Shown here piece after piece: positions 22,199-34,399 of a stretch of DNA of 64,000 bases. This DNA is from Lunularia cruciata (lineage: Eukaryota; Streptophyta; Marchantiopsida; Lunulariales; Lunulariaceae), in NCBI GenBank assembly GCA_948567375.1, contig OX419756.1, positions 30,544,552 to 30,608,551 on the forward strand, read 5' to 3'. Numbering within the stretch: the stretch's first letter is position 1; each line of letters begins with the position of its first letter. A program made the position numbers and the translations under genes. The notes beneath the pieces are model-generated. The model was not told where the DNA came from and did not search any database. It worked only from the letters and a program-made list of their open reading frames with translations.

Positions 22199-23700
22199 AT
22201 GGAATTCTATGGGGATTTTGGAGAAGATAGCATTGTAGTACATAGTGGGTTTACTCGGAGTGGTGCTTGGTATCAGCTTGTATCTCAAGTCCCAATGAGG
22301 AAGGAGATTGTCTTTGAGTCTGAAATTGACACAAGAGCTGATTTAATTGAGAGTGCACTTGTTGTGTCTATATTGTTGTTGTGGGACATGGACAAGATTT
22401 ATGGGGCCTCAAAATTTCCTAAGCTATACTTTGGTATAGTGGGTACCATTGAGTTGGATGACTTCATCCAAGAGTTTGATGGTTGGTGTGATCGACAACA
22501 AATGTGGAACTCAAGTTTGTTTACACCCTTCAAGGCATGGAAGGAGTTATTTCAGCATTTGGAGGGTCTGCCAATGGATGAATACCATGAGTTTAAGAGA
22601 GCTCACTTGGAGGAGATTGAGCTATGGAGACAATATTGGTCTCCAAACTATGTCTCCATCACTTTAGGCTTGGTTTCTAGAGGTAGATTGGCTATACCTA
22701 TGAGTTTTAGCTCCAGTAGCATTGGTGGATCCCTTGGAGATGGTGCTACTATGAGTGGAGGTACTACTACAAGAGGTGGTGTAGTATTGGGGATTAGTCC
22801 CATGGTGGAGTTCTTCTAGTGTTTGAGGAAAAATTACCAAGGAGTGTGGACTGACAAGCTGAGGTACTTGTAGGAGTTCTAGCAAAGGTTGGAGAGAGCC
22901 TACACAAGGCATACACTTGCATGAGACGGTTGATCAATCTACTCAAGTAGTTTCTAAAGCCCAAGCAATCCAGTTTTGGTATGGGATACTTGAAAGGGAG
23001 TTGTGATGTAGAGTTTAGAATGTTATGTTGCTACATGCTACTTCACCTACTTTTGCAATGGTCTTTGGTTTAGTTGAGCGTATTGATCTCAACATGGTAG
23101 AGGAGAGAGTAGCAACATTTGGATTTGGTAAGGAGACCTCATCCACATTAGTTACTTCTTCCATAGTGCAATAGAGTGCACCACACCATGTTGGTTATCG
23201 AGGACAAGGAGTACAGCCTAGATCCTATGGAGCAAGTGGAGGGCCTATTGTAGCTATATCCTTACCTTCATTTTTGTGTCAATAGCAGCCAATGAGTGGT
23301 GGTGTTGCTTATTGGACTTGTGGTGGACCTCATCACAAGAGAGAGTGCACTTAGGGTAGTAGACCTAATACCTTTGGTGTTTCACAACCAACATAGAGAC
23401 AATGTGAGCATTGTCATAGATTTGGTCACACTAGTGACCAATGCTTTGACCTCCACCTAAAGTTATGGAGTGGTAGGGCTACTATGGTAGGTAGTAGAGG
23501 AGTTCCAAGTCATGGAAGACAAGGTTGTGGTAAAGAATCCACACCTAGTAAAGGTGTAGTACCTGCTCTTACTTTTGATACAGCCATGGCCACTTGCATT
23601 GAGCAGTTGGAGCAGAGATTAGCTAGCATGCCCATAGCTTAGTGGAGATCAAATTTGGGTGCTAAGGCTTCCAACTCATATGTAGGTGATAGAGATACCT
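22199..23700 (+). pseudogene. gag of the methyltransferase element (copy B)
   Basis: A likely start is ATG 22199 (MEFYGDFGED). The first 200 residues stay open and contain a retrotransposon-gag-like segment (DDFIQEFDGWCDRQQMW, then a WRQYW stretch), followed by a Ser/Gly/Thr-rich part. After the stop at 22817 the frame is broken. Two zinc knuckles follow: a decayed one near 23330 (TCGGPHHKREC, first Cys replaced by Tyr) and an intact CCHC knuckle near 23403 (CEHCHRFGHTSDQC). These are normal nucleocapsid features that package element RNA. Confidence 0.7.
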
Positions 23701-24099
23701 TGGATTTCATTTGCGGAGCATCATAGGTGGATGCATCTACTGCAATGACTACGAGTGCAATATGTGCTCTAGAGCCTAGAGGAGAATTAGTGGAGTTGGA
23801 CCCACATAGAAGAGAGGCTGGTAGATAGGTCAGACTTCCCCAGTCTTTTACACTCTTTGAGGCACTCTAGACGACATCCATAGATCCTAGACGTCCTAGT
23901 GTAGGTGTGGTAGGTGGTGATGGGGTGCATGATGGACTACCTACTAGTCAGCCAATTACTACTACATAGATTGAGTCTAGCACAATGTTGGGGGCGGCTC
24001 AGCTGATTATGCGCTATCTTTTATTTTAGCAAGTGGCATGTGTACATTAGGAGTTGACCCAACCCCAATGTTTTGGTTGGCTGCCACGCTTTGTGATAG

Positions 24100-24840
24100 T
24101 AGGGATGATGTGGTTCCTACAACAAGAGCAAAGGTGGTTGATAGTGGAGCTAACTTGGTTGAGGAGCATTGAATCCGCTCAACAACTAGTGGTTTATGGT
24201 GGGCATAACTACTAGACTAGAGGAGTTACCAGTTAGACCGGCCTTTGAGCAAACATGGTTTACACCTAGGGTTGTCTTGTTGGATAACAAGAGGAGGATT
24301 TTTGTTTGGTAGGAACTTCAAAGATGGTCTATACACCACAAAAGGTCTTACTTGACTCTGGTGTTGGGGAAGGCTACAATTGTTGGTCTGGAGTTACGGA
24401 AGACCGATGTGTAGAGGTGTCAATTCTAAAAGCAAACATCTTTAGGTAGTGGTTCTACACAAAACATCACATGTGGAGAGCTTGTTGTTCAAATTCAGGC
24501 CGCTCATCTGATTGATACCTCTACGGTGAGAGCTCAGGCCATTGTGACCATAGTTGAGTCATATGATGTGTTAGTTGGAGGAGTGGTGTTATACTCCATG
24601 GGTTTTAGTATTGACTATTGGGAGAAGACATCCTCTTATAGACCAGGTTGGCAGTCTAGTGAGGGATGAGTATGTTGCCTACCAATATGCTTTAGTAGTG
24701 GCAGTCTTGGCTCACTATAGTTCAAGACCATGGCGGCTTCAGTTTCAGCTTTCAATGGTTTTGTTACTTGGCTTGGTGATTTATTGGAGGGGAATAGCCA
24801 TGCAAAGGATACTCTAGTACCAGAGGAGATCACTTACATT
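24100..24840 (+). pseudogene. Retropepsin-like protease of the methyltransferase element (copy B)
   Basis: Translates to VLLDSGVGE near 24350 and, about 70 residues later, YDVLVGGVVLYSMGF near 24562, which fit the two halves of a retropepsin (catalytic D-S/T-G and the later hydrophobic-G motif). Another DSGA-like stretch lies near 24140. It immediately precedes the methyltransferase module, giving the order gag, protease, methyltransferase, RT. Confidence 0.6.
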
Positions 24841-24848
24841 TGAAGTAC

Positions 24849-26290
24849 AAGTGGGATTATTCCATCCACCTTGGATGATCCATTGTGGAGTTCATAAGAG
24901 GCATTGCAACAACATGCAGATCAGTTGGTGCAACAGGCTTGGAGTGGAGCCTTTGTACTACTAGGAGACTAGTGTGAGGATGACCCTCCAGAGTCAATTA
25001 CCTTGACACCTCTAGATACCACATTCCTTGCTTGGCCATATCCAATAGAGGGAGTATGTCTATTGGAGTTGTTTGATGCGATCAACACTAGACTAGTTGC
25101 GGTACTACAAGCGGGTACAGAGGTACTTGTATGTAGAGAGAGATGAGACTGCTAGGCAAGTCTCTCTACATCATGTGGCACTCTTGGCTTATTGGTAACC
25201 TAAGTTATTATCAATGTCAGCAGTTAGGGAATACAAGAAGGCCCTACCAGTAGACATTTCCTTGTTAGAGGCGCATGATCTGGAGATACATGGGCCTATT
25301 CATTTGGTGATTTTTGTATGGCCATGTTAGGAACATACACATGCTGGCCAAGGTTTGGGTCTCTAGGATCCTTGTTCTGGTGTGTTTTGGGAGATATTAT
25401 GGATATTATGACATTTCTAGGTTCATTAGTCTATTTCTCCAGCTTACCTTTTGGAGAACATCCCTTTGATGGGTGATTCTTGCACCCAAGTGGTGGCAAG
25501 TATGCATTAAGTCCATTCTTGGATGGGACATACTGTGTTGTTAGATGCAGCCAGAGTGAGATCATAAGCTCATCATTTTCATCTATGGTGGATGAACCTC
25601 TTACCTAGAGAGGTTTTAAAAAACACTTATGATGGGGTTCAACAACTAGACCACATCATTGTTGATTACATCTTGAATGTCGGGCGTCAATATCAGATGG
25701 TGGTAGTGGTTGATAGGTCACCTATGGTAGTGGTGAACCTAGTTGGATAGCCTAGAGCCTCTTTTCTCATATGAGTTTCCTAGGCTCTCATGCTTTTCAA
25801 GAGGGAGGTCTTGGATTGGTTTGGGACTCACATCAGAGTAGTTGGTGGAGCCCAACACCAATGAGAAAGAGAGGAGGCAATGGGTTTTCACAATGGTATT
25901 ACTGTTGTTCCAGCAGTGTTAGAGGCATCTAGGTGTTAGGAGTTAGGTCAAGCTATGGACGTGAATTGCTTGACTTGGATTGTGAGCCTTGGCTTGGTAG
26001 AGCAATGTAGGATGCGGTTTATAGGCATCACCACTCGAACACTTGTGACCCTATGCCTATCAAGATGATTCAAGCACATGCTGGGGGCAATGGACCATGT
26101 GGCATGGTATTCTTGGGACATAACCAAAGGCTACTAAGGAGCGTGCGCTACTTGGATTACACCCTTGGTCTACTTGGGATGTAACTAGAGGACATATGGA
26201 GCTTGTAGCTAGATCAAAGGAAGTTTTTCACACTAAGGTTGGGACCTTTAGTAATTGGGAGCATCACACTATCCCAAGGGTCCAATGTAG
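24849..26290 (+). pseudogene. Methyltransferase module, copy B (decayed)
   Basis: Aligns with 7-1500 of copy A across its length. The motif IV Pro-Cys is retained (ggccatgt near 25321), but the next codon is TAG, and motif VI reads LENIP. There are several small deletions (for example near 25108 and 26040) and many stops. Where copies A and B differ, copy B usually has T for C or A for G. Confidence 0.8.
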
Positions 26291-27872
26291 CAGCTAGTTA
26301 GTATGTCTTCCACTCTTATGACAATCACTAAGGATACATGGGAGCCAGATCTTGGATCCAAGCTTATAGGAGAGGAAAGATAGAGAGTTTGGAGGTTCTT
26401 GAGGAGCTACACAAGTTGTTTTGCCTTTAGTATGAAGGATTTGGGTTCTCTAAAAGGACTTGGTACACGGATTGAGTTGACTAGCAATTCACCAATTTTT
26501 TGATGTCCTTATTAATATAGTGACATGGAGAGAGCATTGATTCAGAGCCAGAGTAGTGACCTTTTTGAGGATAGTTTGGTAGAGATTTCATAGGGAGAGT
26601 ATGCATCAGCCACAATGATGCTAGCCAAGAGTGATATTCATGACAACTACATAGATAGGTGGATGTGGGGAGTTTACCGTCTTATCAACCGACAGACTAG
26701 GGATGATTGATATGCCATGTCTACACCATAGGAGATCTTTGATGCAATTGTGCATGCAAAGGTCTTTAATACTTTAGATCTTCCAGCAAGATATCATCAA
26801 TTATCGATCAAGGAGGAGGATAAGTCCAAGATAACATTTTGGGCTATTGATCCTCATGGCAAGGATGTGTTACATCAATGAAAGTTCTTACCATTTAGGT
26901 TAAAGAATGCTATTATTGACTTCCAAAGGATCATGGACATGATCCTAGCTGGATTGGATTTTGCTCGGTGCTATATTGATGATATTTTGGTTTATAGCAC
27001 TATGGTGGAGGAGCATGAGAGACATTTGTTGGAGGTGTTTGAGAGGTTGAGATCTCATGGACCCTAGGAAGTGTAGGTTCTTCCATGAGTAGGTTGAGTA
27101 TGTGGGCCACACTATCTACCCTGGAGGACTTGGTGTTCAGCAGACCAAGGTGGAGGCTATTGCATGTATTTCTTGGCCTATGGATGTGAGCAAAGTGCAA
27201 GCATTCCTTGGGTTGGAAAACTTCTATCACTATTCTATTAGAGGTTTAGTGCCATTGTCAAGGCCTTGATAAAGCTGACCAAGCTTACAAAGGAGTGGTG
27301 GTGGGGAGATGAGTAGGAGAGAGCTTTTGTAGAGCTCAAAGAGAGGTTGACATTTGCTCCTATTTTGAGGAGACCAATTAGAGAATGACCATTTCAGGTT
27401 CACACTGATCGGAGTATGTTGGGGCTTGGAGTAGTGCTCACCTAGCATGATGATGAGGGGAAGGAGTTTTTGATGGCCTATGCTAGTTGCTCCAACAATT
27501 TAGTGGAGGCAAAGTATAATTCATATGAAGGAGAATGCAAGGCAATAATTTAGGCAATAGCACATTTCTGATGTTACCTATTTGGTAACCCCTTTACTCT
27601 CATCATTGATCATTAGCCATTGAAGTGGTTGATGGAGTCCAACAAGCTTTCAAGGAAGCTTGGACAATGGGCTTTGATTTTATAGGAGTATGATTTCATG
27701 GTTATTCATAGACGTGGAGTGGTGAACCGTGATACAGATGGGTTGAGTAGAAACCCATGTCCCAACTAGCAAGATCAGACCAAAACACGTTGGCATGGAG
27801 AGATAGATAAGGAGATAGTGCCAAGTTGGCATGCATCTACCTTTCTTTGTATAATTTTTGAGGCTTTGATGG
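26291..27872 (+). pseudogene. RT and RNase H, copy B (left of nested insertion)
   Basis: Aligns with about 1500-3075 of copy A. The catalytic YIDD is kept (tatattgatgat near 26972). Stops and a short deletion near 27060 break the frame. It is cut at 27877 by the nested Gyp2 element. Confidence 0.8.
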
Positions 27873-27877
27873 TATCT

Positions 27878-28301
27878 ATAAAAGACCAAGACCAAGGAGA
27901 GAAATAGGAGGATGGAAGCTTGCATTGGGACACTTGAATGAGGGAAACTTCAAATCCCTAGCATGAGCTTTGGCTCTTGTATTTATAGGGAGCATACAAG
28001 GCTCTTGAGAAGCTTCTCAAAAAGTTTCCTTGAGCCGCTTTCTTGGAGTGCAAGCCAAGTTAACCAAGAAGCTTCTCAAGAAGCTTTCTTCTTGAAGCCG
28101 TCTACTTTGCTTGCAAGCTAAGCTACTTGGAAACTTTTAGAAGCTTCCTTATGGAAACTACCTACTTGGGGTGCAAGCTAAGCTAGTGGGAAGCTTCCCA
28201 AGAAGCTTCCTAGATACTTCTAAGATATTCTAGGCTAATTTGGCCTATTCACTTCATTGTTAGTTTTGACTAACTCTATTGCTAAACTTCATATTGTTAC
28301 A
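27878..28301 (-). repeat. 3' LTR of nested Gyp2 element
   Basis: Reverse complement of the Gyp2 LTR: its right edge reads TGTAACAATATG on the minus strand, preceded there by the same purine-rich stretch (accaactagcggtggg) seen before the 3' LTR at 16162. Confidence 0.85.
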
Positions 28302-30148
28302 TATTTTCCCACCGCTAGTTGGTGATGTCCTTGTTGACATTGAAGCTTCAAATCTAGATGACCATTTGTGCATTCTAGAGATGAGAAAGAGGCTCCCAAG
28401 TGGCATCATGAAGGAGATAACCCTTTGAAAGGACCTTGTACTCTATATGTTGCGGTGGCAGTGTTGGATGAGGCGACATGCAAGTATAGAATCAACTTCA
28501 TACTCCTCATGATCATGGATAGGGATGGTAGGAGGAAGAGGTTGGACACAAGAGGAAAAAAAGATGGATTAGGAACAAAGAGTTTTAACTTAGAAACATG
28601 GAAGATAGGATGGATGCACATATGACAATGCAAGGCAAGTCAATAAGCAACAATAGAGATGATTTAAGTGACATCAAAGGGTCATATCCAATTAGGGGTG
28701 AGTTTCTGAACTTGGGTATCAAGTAGGAGGGGTAGGTTACTAGAGGAGAGCATGAATTTGTCATCAACCTGAAAGGTGAGATCACGATGGTGGTCCGCAT
28801 ATTGTTTTTGACGATTCTGAGCAACAAGGAGATGAGACTTGTCTTGCTAGAGAGATTGGGATATGGTGGTAAAAAAGGTTGATGCATGAGGGACATGAGA
28901 TGGAGGAGGAGCAAGAAGGGAATCTAGAAGAAGTGGATCTTGGCCAAAATTGAGAAAGAAAAGAGAGAATCCGGTAGTTGCATGTTTGGAGTTATTGGAT
29001 GCAAACTATGCAACTGCAAGATATTTGTCCCAATTGGTGTAGTGAATGTTGACAAAGGCACAAAGCATATCCTCCAAGTTGCAATTTGTACATTTATTTT
29101 GTCCATAAATTTGAGGATGATAGGCCATGGAAAAAGCAGGCTTGGTGTCAAGTATCTGGAACGGTGCTTGCTAAAAATTTCTAGTTAATCAAGGATCACG
29201 GTAGGAGATGAGCACACAAGACATCCCATGATGCTTAAAAATATTGTTGAAGTAGAGTTGTGCTAATGTTGGAGCATCCACGGTATCAAAGGTTGATGCC
29301 AAGTGGATTTGCTTGCTAAGCTTATCCACAAACACCACAATGCCATGTGACCTTGCTTTGTCTTGGACAAGGATGTGATGAAATCCAAGCTCATATGTTC
29401 TCATCAAGCAAATGGAATAGGAAGTGGTTGAAAGAGTCCATGCGGTTTCTGGTTGTTGGCCTTGTTGCATTAGTAGCTCTCACATGATCAAAAAAACTCT
29501 CAAACATCTTGTGTTATGTTGGGCCACCACCATTGGTGTTGGAGAGTACCCAAGGTCTTGTCTACACCCATGTGACCAGCAACTGGTAAGTCATGGGCTT
29601 CTTGGAGTTGTACAAGTTGGAGATCACCCTTGGCTGGAACATAGATTTGGTCTACATGGAACAAAAGGCCTTCCTTGAAAGAGAAGGTGTTGTATTCATT
29701 GTCATAGGTTGCAAGATGCCCTTGTACCATCAAAAAGAATGGATCTTGTTGTTGAGCTATCCTAAACTCAATTTGGACCTTGGATCGATTGACACTGTCA
29801 TAATTGCCACCGTGATGAGAGGAAGAAACATCAAATCAGGTTGTTATGATAGGGCATCAAGGATGACATAGAACCAACCGGGTTTGTACTCAATTTTGAT
29901 ATCAAACAACTATAGTTGTTCCTCCCATTGATGATGTCAACTCTTCTTGTGTTCCAAATGTTATGTCTACAACAAGGGAATGCTTCTTTGTGCTTGTTGG
30001 TCCATTGAAAGCTCAAGTTCTTCCCAAGAGATTGGTCAATGGTGCGGCTACATGAGCATAGTAGTGGATGAACCATTAGTAACACCTAGCCAATCCAATA
30101 AATCCCTATACTTTAGTAGCATCCTTTGAAGTAGGCCAATCAATGATG
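28302..30148 (-). pseudogene. Integrase and RNase H end of nested Gyp2 pol
   Basis: On the minus strand: RNase H end region around 29830-30148 (decayed), the integrase zinc module at 29500-29733 (VAGHMGVDKTLGTLQHQW), and integrase core around 29189-29470 (GIVVFVDKLSKQIHLAST, matching the family's VDxLSKxxHLAP motif). The C-terminal part continues to about 28600, with stops. Less decayed than the copy at 10679. Confidence 0.75.
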
Positions 30149-30153
30149 GTTGT

Positions 30154-33100
30154 GGTACCCACATTTTTTTGGGGGTTCTATTTTGTTAAAGTTTTGAAGA
30201 AGAAGTGTATTGAGGAAGCCGGATTATGAAGGAAAGAATGGACTTCTGTGTCTTTGGAGTAAACGCAAAGTAGTAGACCTTGGGTTGGGAACCGAAAGTA
30301 CTTGGATGGGGTTACAAAGAGAAAAATCCAAAGAAGGATGTCTTTGGAACAAGAAGCAAAGGCCAATACAAAGACGGTGTAACATCCTCTCTACGTGTCA
30401 AGCCAAGCAAGAAAGTACAATTCAAGAAATGGCAGAGGTAGGAGACAAATACCTTGGTAGTGACTAGAAAACAACATGCAGAAGAAGTGGGAGTCAATTT
30501 TGAAATCAACTAAAGAATGACTACGCTTTGAGGTACTATAAAATTGCAATTGCATAGGGGAAATCTAACATGTCAAGTAGATATCCTATTCATCTAAGTA
30601 GTCGTCCTTCAATAATGCACGTCAAGAAGCCAATTGCGAGTGAAATTTTCCAAAGTCCAAAAGGAATTAAAGTGTCGTATCCAAGACAAGGGATAGTCTT
30701 TTAGTGCCAAAGAACTAGAGAGAAAATCATGGCAAAGAAGACTAAGAATGCACTCACAATGAGGAGTTTCACAATTTGGTGATTAGATGTCATAGCTAGG
30801 ATTGAAGTCTTGAATAGACTTTGGACAACATTCTTGGCATGGAACTAGAATTTCAGTTTTCTAGGCATCATGGCAGAGATAGTTGCTAGTAATTGTGAGG
30901 AAGGCACCAAATTTATGGAGAAGAGAGGAAATTTAGCTCAATGGATTGAGTTGGATTGGAGGTTAGTATTGGAGAAGGAAGCAAGAGAGGCAACTGGGGT
31001 CACCTTCTATAAGAAGTGTGATGCTGTTGAGGAGACCGTACAAATCAGGAACTTGTTCTTTGCTCCATGGACCAACAATGGCTACAAAGTGGAGTCCTAT
31101 TGGGACCCAATCAAGTGGAACATTGTGAGAGTGATCATGGCCATGTTCAAGCCCAAGAGAACAATGTACATAAACATGCAGCAAGCAGTCTTCTTCCACC
31201 AAATGTTTGTAGGAGTGAAGGTGAACTAGGCGAAGTGATTCCACCAACAAACAAGGCAGATGATTGTCAATTGGAGAACTAATTTTCCACCACACAACTT
31301 TGCACTGTTTGCAACACACTTCTATTTTGGATTAAATTTGTTGACAACAAAGGAGAGGGAGTGCATGGTGTCACATTTCCATCTTGATCTTTGATAAGAA
31401 GCGGATGAAGAGGAGCAACAATACATGTTACAATTGCAAGCCAACAGCGACCACTTCATAAAAATAGAATAGAAGGAGATGGTGGAAGGAAGAAGTCCAA
31501 AGACAAAGAAGTGGACTAAACCCAAAGAGGTAGCATTACCCCAACCGCAACACAAAGACTCAATCCACGAGGTAAGAAGGTGGTGAAGGATGAGACTTTG
31601 GACACAAAGTCTGAAGGAGAGACTGAGTTCAAAGGAAAGGATTCCAAAGAAGCTGAGCTCACATTATAGAGTGAGGAATTTGGGAGTGAGAGTGAAGATG
31701 AAAGAAGAGGTAAGCAAAGTTTGCATTGAAAGCATCCATGTGAAGGCAATGGTGGTTGTGATGGAGTAAGAGTTAGAGAGCCTAAAGAAGAGTGTGGTAT
31801 GAAAAAACCAAGCATGGTAGAGGGAGTTGGTGATCCAACACCAAGAGGAGGAAAGATTTCAAAGCTTGGTAAGGAGTGTTGAGGTGAAGAGTGCTCAATA
31901 TGCAAAAGAGAAGAAGATGCTTGCTGCTGAGTACAAAGATGAGTTGAAGATGTACAGAGAGGAGTTGAAAGTAAAATGATCTCAAGGGTATGCCTTAGAG
32001 TTGATAGGGGGAGTTGTTGGAAGACTACAAGCAATGTTGAGCATGGAGGTTGAAGGAAGATTGGAGGAAGCAAGATTGCACAAATTCAAATTGCTTGTGC
32101 AAAAAACTTGAAAGAGAAGTGCAAAAGATGTAGATATGAATACTCTATTGATTCATTTGAGTAGATAGGAAGATAATTGAGGTAGGAGACTATGTAAGTC
32201 TTAGGTTAGACTTGGTGGATTCAGAGTTAGAGAGACTTTGGAGTAGTGTGAAGGAAGATAAGAAGTCCAAAGTTGTAGAAGTAGGAGTATATGTGGCTTC
32301 AGATTTGTTATTTGAGCCATTAGAGAAGAGTGGGTCAAGAGATAAAGAGTTAGATAGGATACACACCAGTGCAATTGTAGTTTGTAGTAAAGAAGTAGTA
32401 GAAATAGCCAAGGAATTAGTAGAAATAGATAGACCCAAAGAAGGAGAAATTCTTGGAGGATCATCGGGTTTGGAAGCCAAAGAAGAAAGATTGGATTGGA
32501 GTAGTAACAATTTTGAGATAGGAAGAGGTAGATATGAAGAGGTGCACTGTCATTTTGGATCCAAAGGTTGGTAAAGTTGTTGTAGAATGGTATTTTAGTT
32601 AGCTAATTATCAAAGTGCTCAGCCTATTTAAAAGAGGCATTCACAATTCAATGTTGATCAGTATTCATAATTTTTGAAGATAAATAAAGCAAAGTGCTTA
32701 GTTGAGTGATCGTCGCTTGAGCTTAATTCCAAGTATCAATTTTGTGATGTGTTTGTGAGTGTGTGGAGAAATTTGAAGTGCAAATCAATGTGCTTGTTGG
32801 ATGTTAGCTTTTGCAATCATGATCTTCATTTTGCGTGTTTGATCTTGAGTAAAGTGCAATAGGAGGAATGCCTTGACATATCTGAGAGGAATTGTAGTGT
32901 TGGTAGTATTTTGCATTTGTGAGTGCAACGCTGAGTTGATGTGAAGAAATTTTGATCAAGGAAGCTGTGCCTTCAGTAGAGAGGTGGAACACATTTCTAA
33001 GGCAAAGGTGCTTTGCGATGAAGTAGTCATCTTTGGAAGAATCTAAATCATCACAATCAAGTTTGTTTGGAAAGATTTGAATGAGTTGTGATTAAAGAGT

Positions 33101-33292
33101 GTTAATTTGTGACAAGACTATGATCTAGTGCTTTTTACTCTCTTTTGGGTGTGGTTTCTACCTGAGAGATTAAAGATGCAACCAAGAAGAGCTACTTGTT
33201 ATTATTTGTCTTTGTAGTTGATCATTTTTTAATTGTATCTATACGGGAATGAACTTTACTTACTTGATTACCGCAAAAGTGATATTTGTTGG
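30154..33292 (+). mobile_element. Unclassified 3.1-kb insertion inside nested Gyp2
   Basis: Bounded by GTTGT on both sides (30149-30153 and 33293-33297). Removing it restores continuity of the Gyp2 RT-RNase H region, judged against the element at 10679. It begins ggtacccac and ends tttgttgg, with no terminal inverted repeats and no poly-A. Its right 700 bp (32577-33292) look LTR-like: they start tgttgtagaatgg and carry ctatttaaaag (32628) and aataaagc (32683). No matching left LTR was found. It could be an LTR element that lost its left LTR, or a large non-autonomous element. Confidence 0.55.
30870..31229 (+). CDS. Unrecognised 119-residue ORF in the 3.1-kb insertion
   Basis: Opens at ATG 30870 (MAEIVASNCEEGTKFMEKRG) and ends at TAG 31227-31229. 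It is rich in Lys, Glu and aromatic residues (FFAPWTNNGY, ESYWDPIKWN) and has no motif I can name. Similar-looking sequence continues in frame after the stop toward 31560 (for example FATHFYFGLNLLTTKEREC), so the original protein was probably longer and is now broken. A gag-like role is possible but unsupported. Confidence 0.35.
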   Translation: MAEIVASNCEEGTKFMEKRGNLAQWIELDWRLVLEKEAREATGVTFYKKCDAVEETVQIRNLFFAPWTNNGYKVESYWDPIKWNIVRVIMAMFKPKRTMYINMQQAVFFHQMFVGVKVN

Positions 33293-33297
33293 GTTGT

Positions 33298-34130
33298 CAC
33301 AATGGCCCTGATTTTCTCTTCTTCCATCTTGATCCACTCTAATGAGATCTTGTGACCCAAGAAGGTAACTTCTTTTGCAAAAAGGCACACTTTGACTTCT
33401 TGCAATAAAACTCCCACTATTGTAGTTGTCTTAGGACTTCTTGGATGTGATTCACATGTTCTACATCTGCCATAAATTAAGATATCATCCAAGAACACCA
33501 TCATGTTCTGATCCAACATTCTATCCTAACACCCGATGCATCTGATCCATGAAGACTATTTGAGCATTAGTGAGCCCAAAAGGCAAAACTCTCCACTCAA
33601 AATGTCCATACCTTGTTCAAAAGGTAGTCTTTTGCACATCCTCCTTATCAATGGGGATTTGCTAGTAGCTGCTACAAAGATCCAACTTGGAGAAGTATTG
33701 TGTTCCACTCAATTGATCAAGAAAGTCATTAATTTGGGGCAAAGGGCATGCATTCTTCACTGTTTGTTTATTGAGCCCATGCTAATCAATACAAAAATGA
33801 AGTCTTCCATCCTTCTTTAGAATGAATAGTATGGGTGCTCCCCAAGAAGATGTACTATGTTGTATAAAATCCTTCTCCAACAACTCCATAAGTATTGTTT
33901 GCAACTCCTCCAACTCCTTTGGTGAGAGTTGATTGATTGGTCTACTCATTGGAGTCCTCCCTGATACTAACTCAATCTTGAAGGGCTGACCACAATCAGA
34001 GGGTAATCTTATTGGTAGTTCATCCGGAAATATGTCTACAAACTCCTAAACTATGTAGTCAACCATTGCTCAATGAGGCTCTTGACTCTCCTCAAATTCT
34101 CCTTGTGCAATTGGCTTGATCCACAATACA
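33298..34130 (-). pseudogene. Reverse transcriptase of nested Gyp2
   Basis: The minus strand carries the RT catalytic motif FLDDILIY (near 33480-33503), followed by the palm/thumb segment FLGHKIS. The N-terminal RT lies toward 34000, recognisable by alignment with 12985-13485. It is interrupted downstream by the 30154-33292 insertion. Confidence 0.75.
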
Positions 34131-34140
34131 AAAAAAACTT

Positions 34141-34380
34141 ATCTTCCTCCAAAGCTTGCTCTATAGCTGCTTCCCTGAAAAACTTCCCATCTAGTGACTT
34201 ATCTTCCTTCATGGCTTGCTCTATGGCTGCTTTCTTGACAAACTTCCCCTCTTGGGACTTCTCTTCCTTCAAAGCTTGCTCTATGGCTGCTTTCTTGACA
34301 AACTTCCCATCTTGGGACTTCATTTCCTTCAAAGCTTGCTCTATGGCTGCTTTCTTTACAAACTTCTCATCTTGGAGCTG
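34141..34380 (-). repeat. Four 60-bp coding tandem repeats in nested Gyp2 (protease-RT linker)
   Basis: Four units at 34141-34200, 34201-34260, 34261-34320 and 34321-34380, each encoding a 20-residue unit around KFVKKAAIEQALKE with a variable KSQ/DG end. The frame is kept through all units. The related element at 10679 has one equivalent unit (AIKQALKED near 12806), so this is a lineage-specific expansion. Confidence 0.9.
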
Positions 34381-34399
34381 ACTATCCTTAGGTGTCTTA

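Noticed and set aside
34141-34380. CRISPR-like array
   Set aside because: Units are contiguous coding repeats without spacers, inside a plant retrotransposon.
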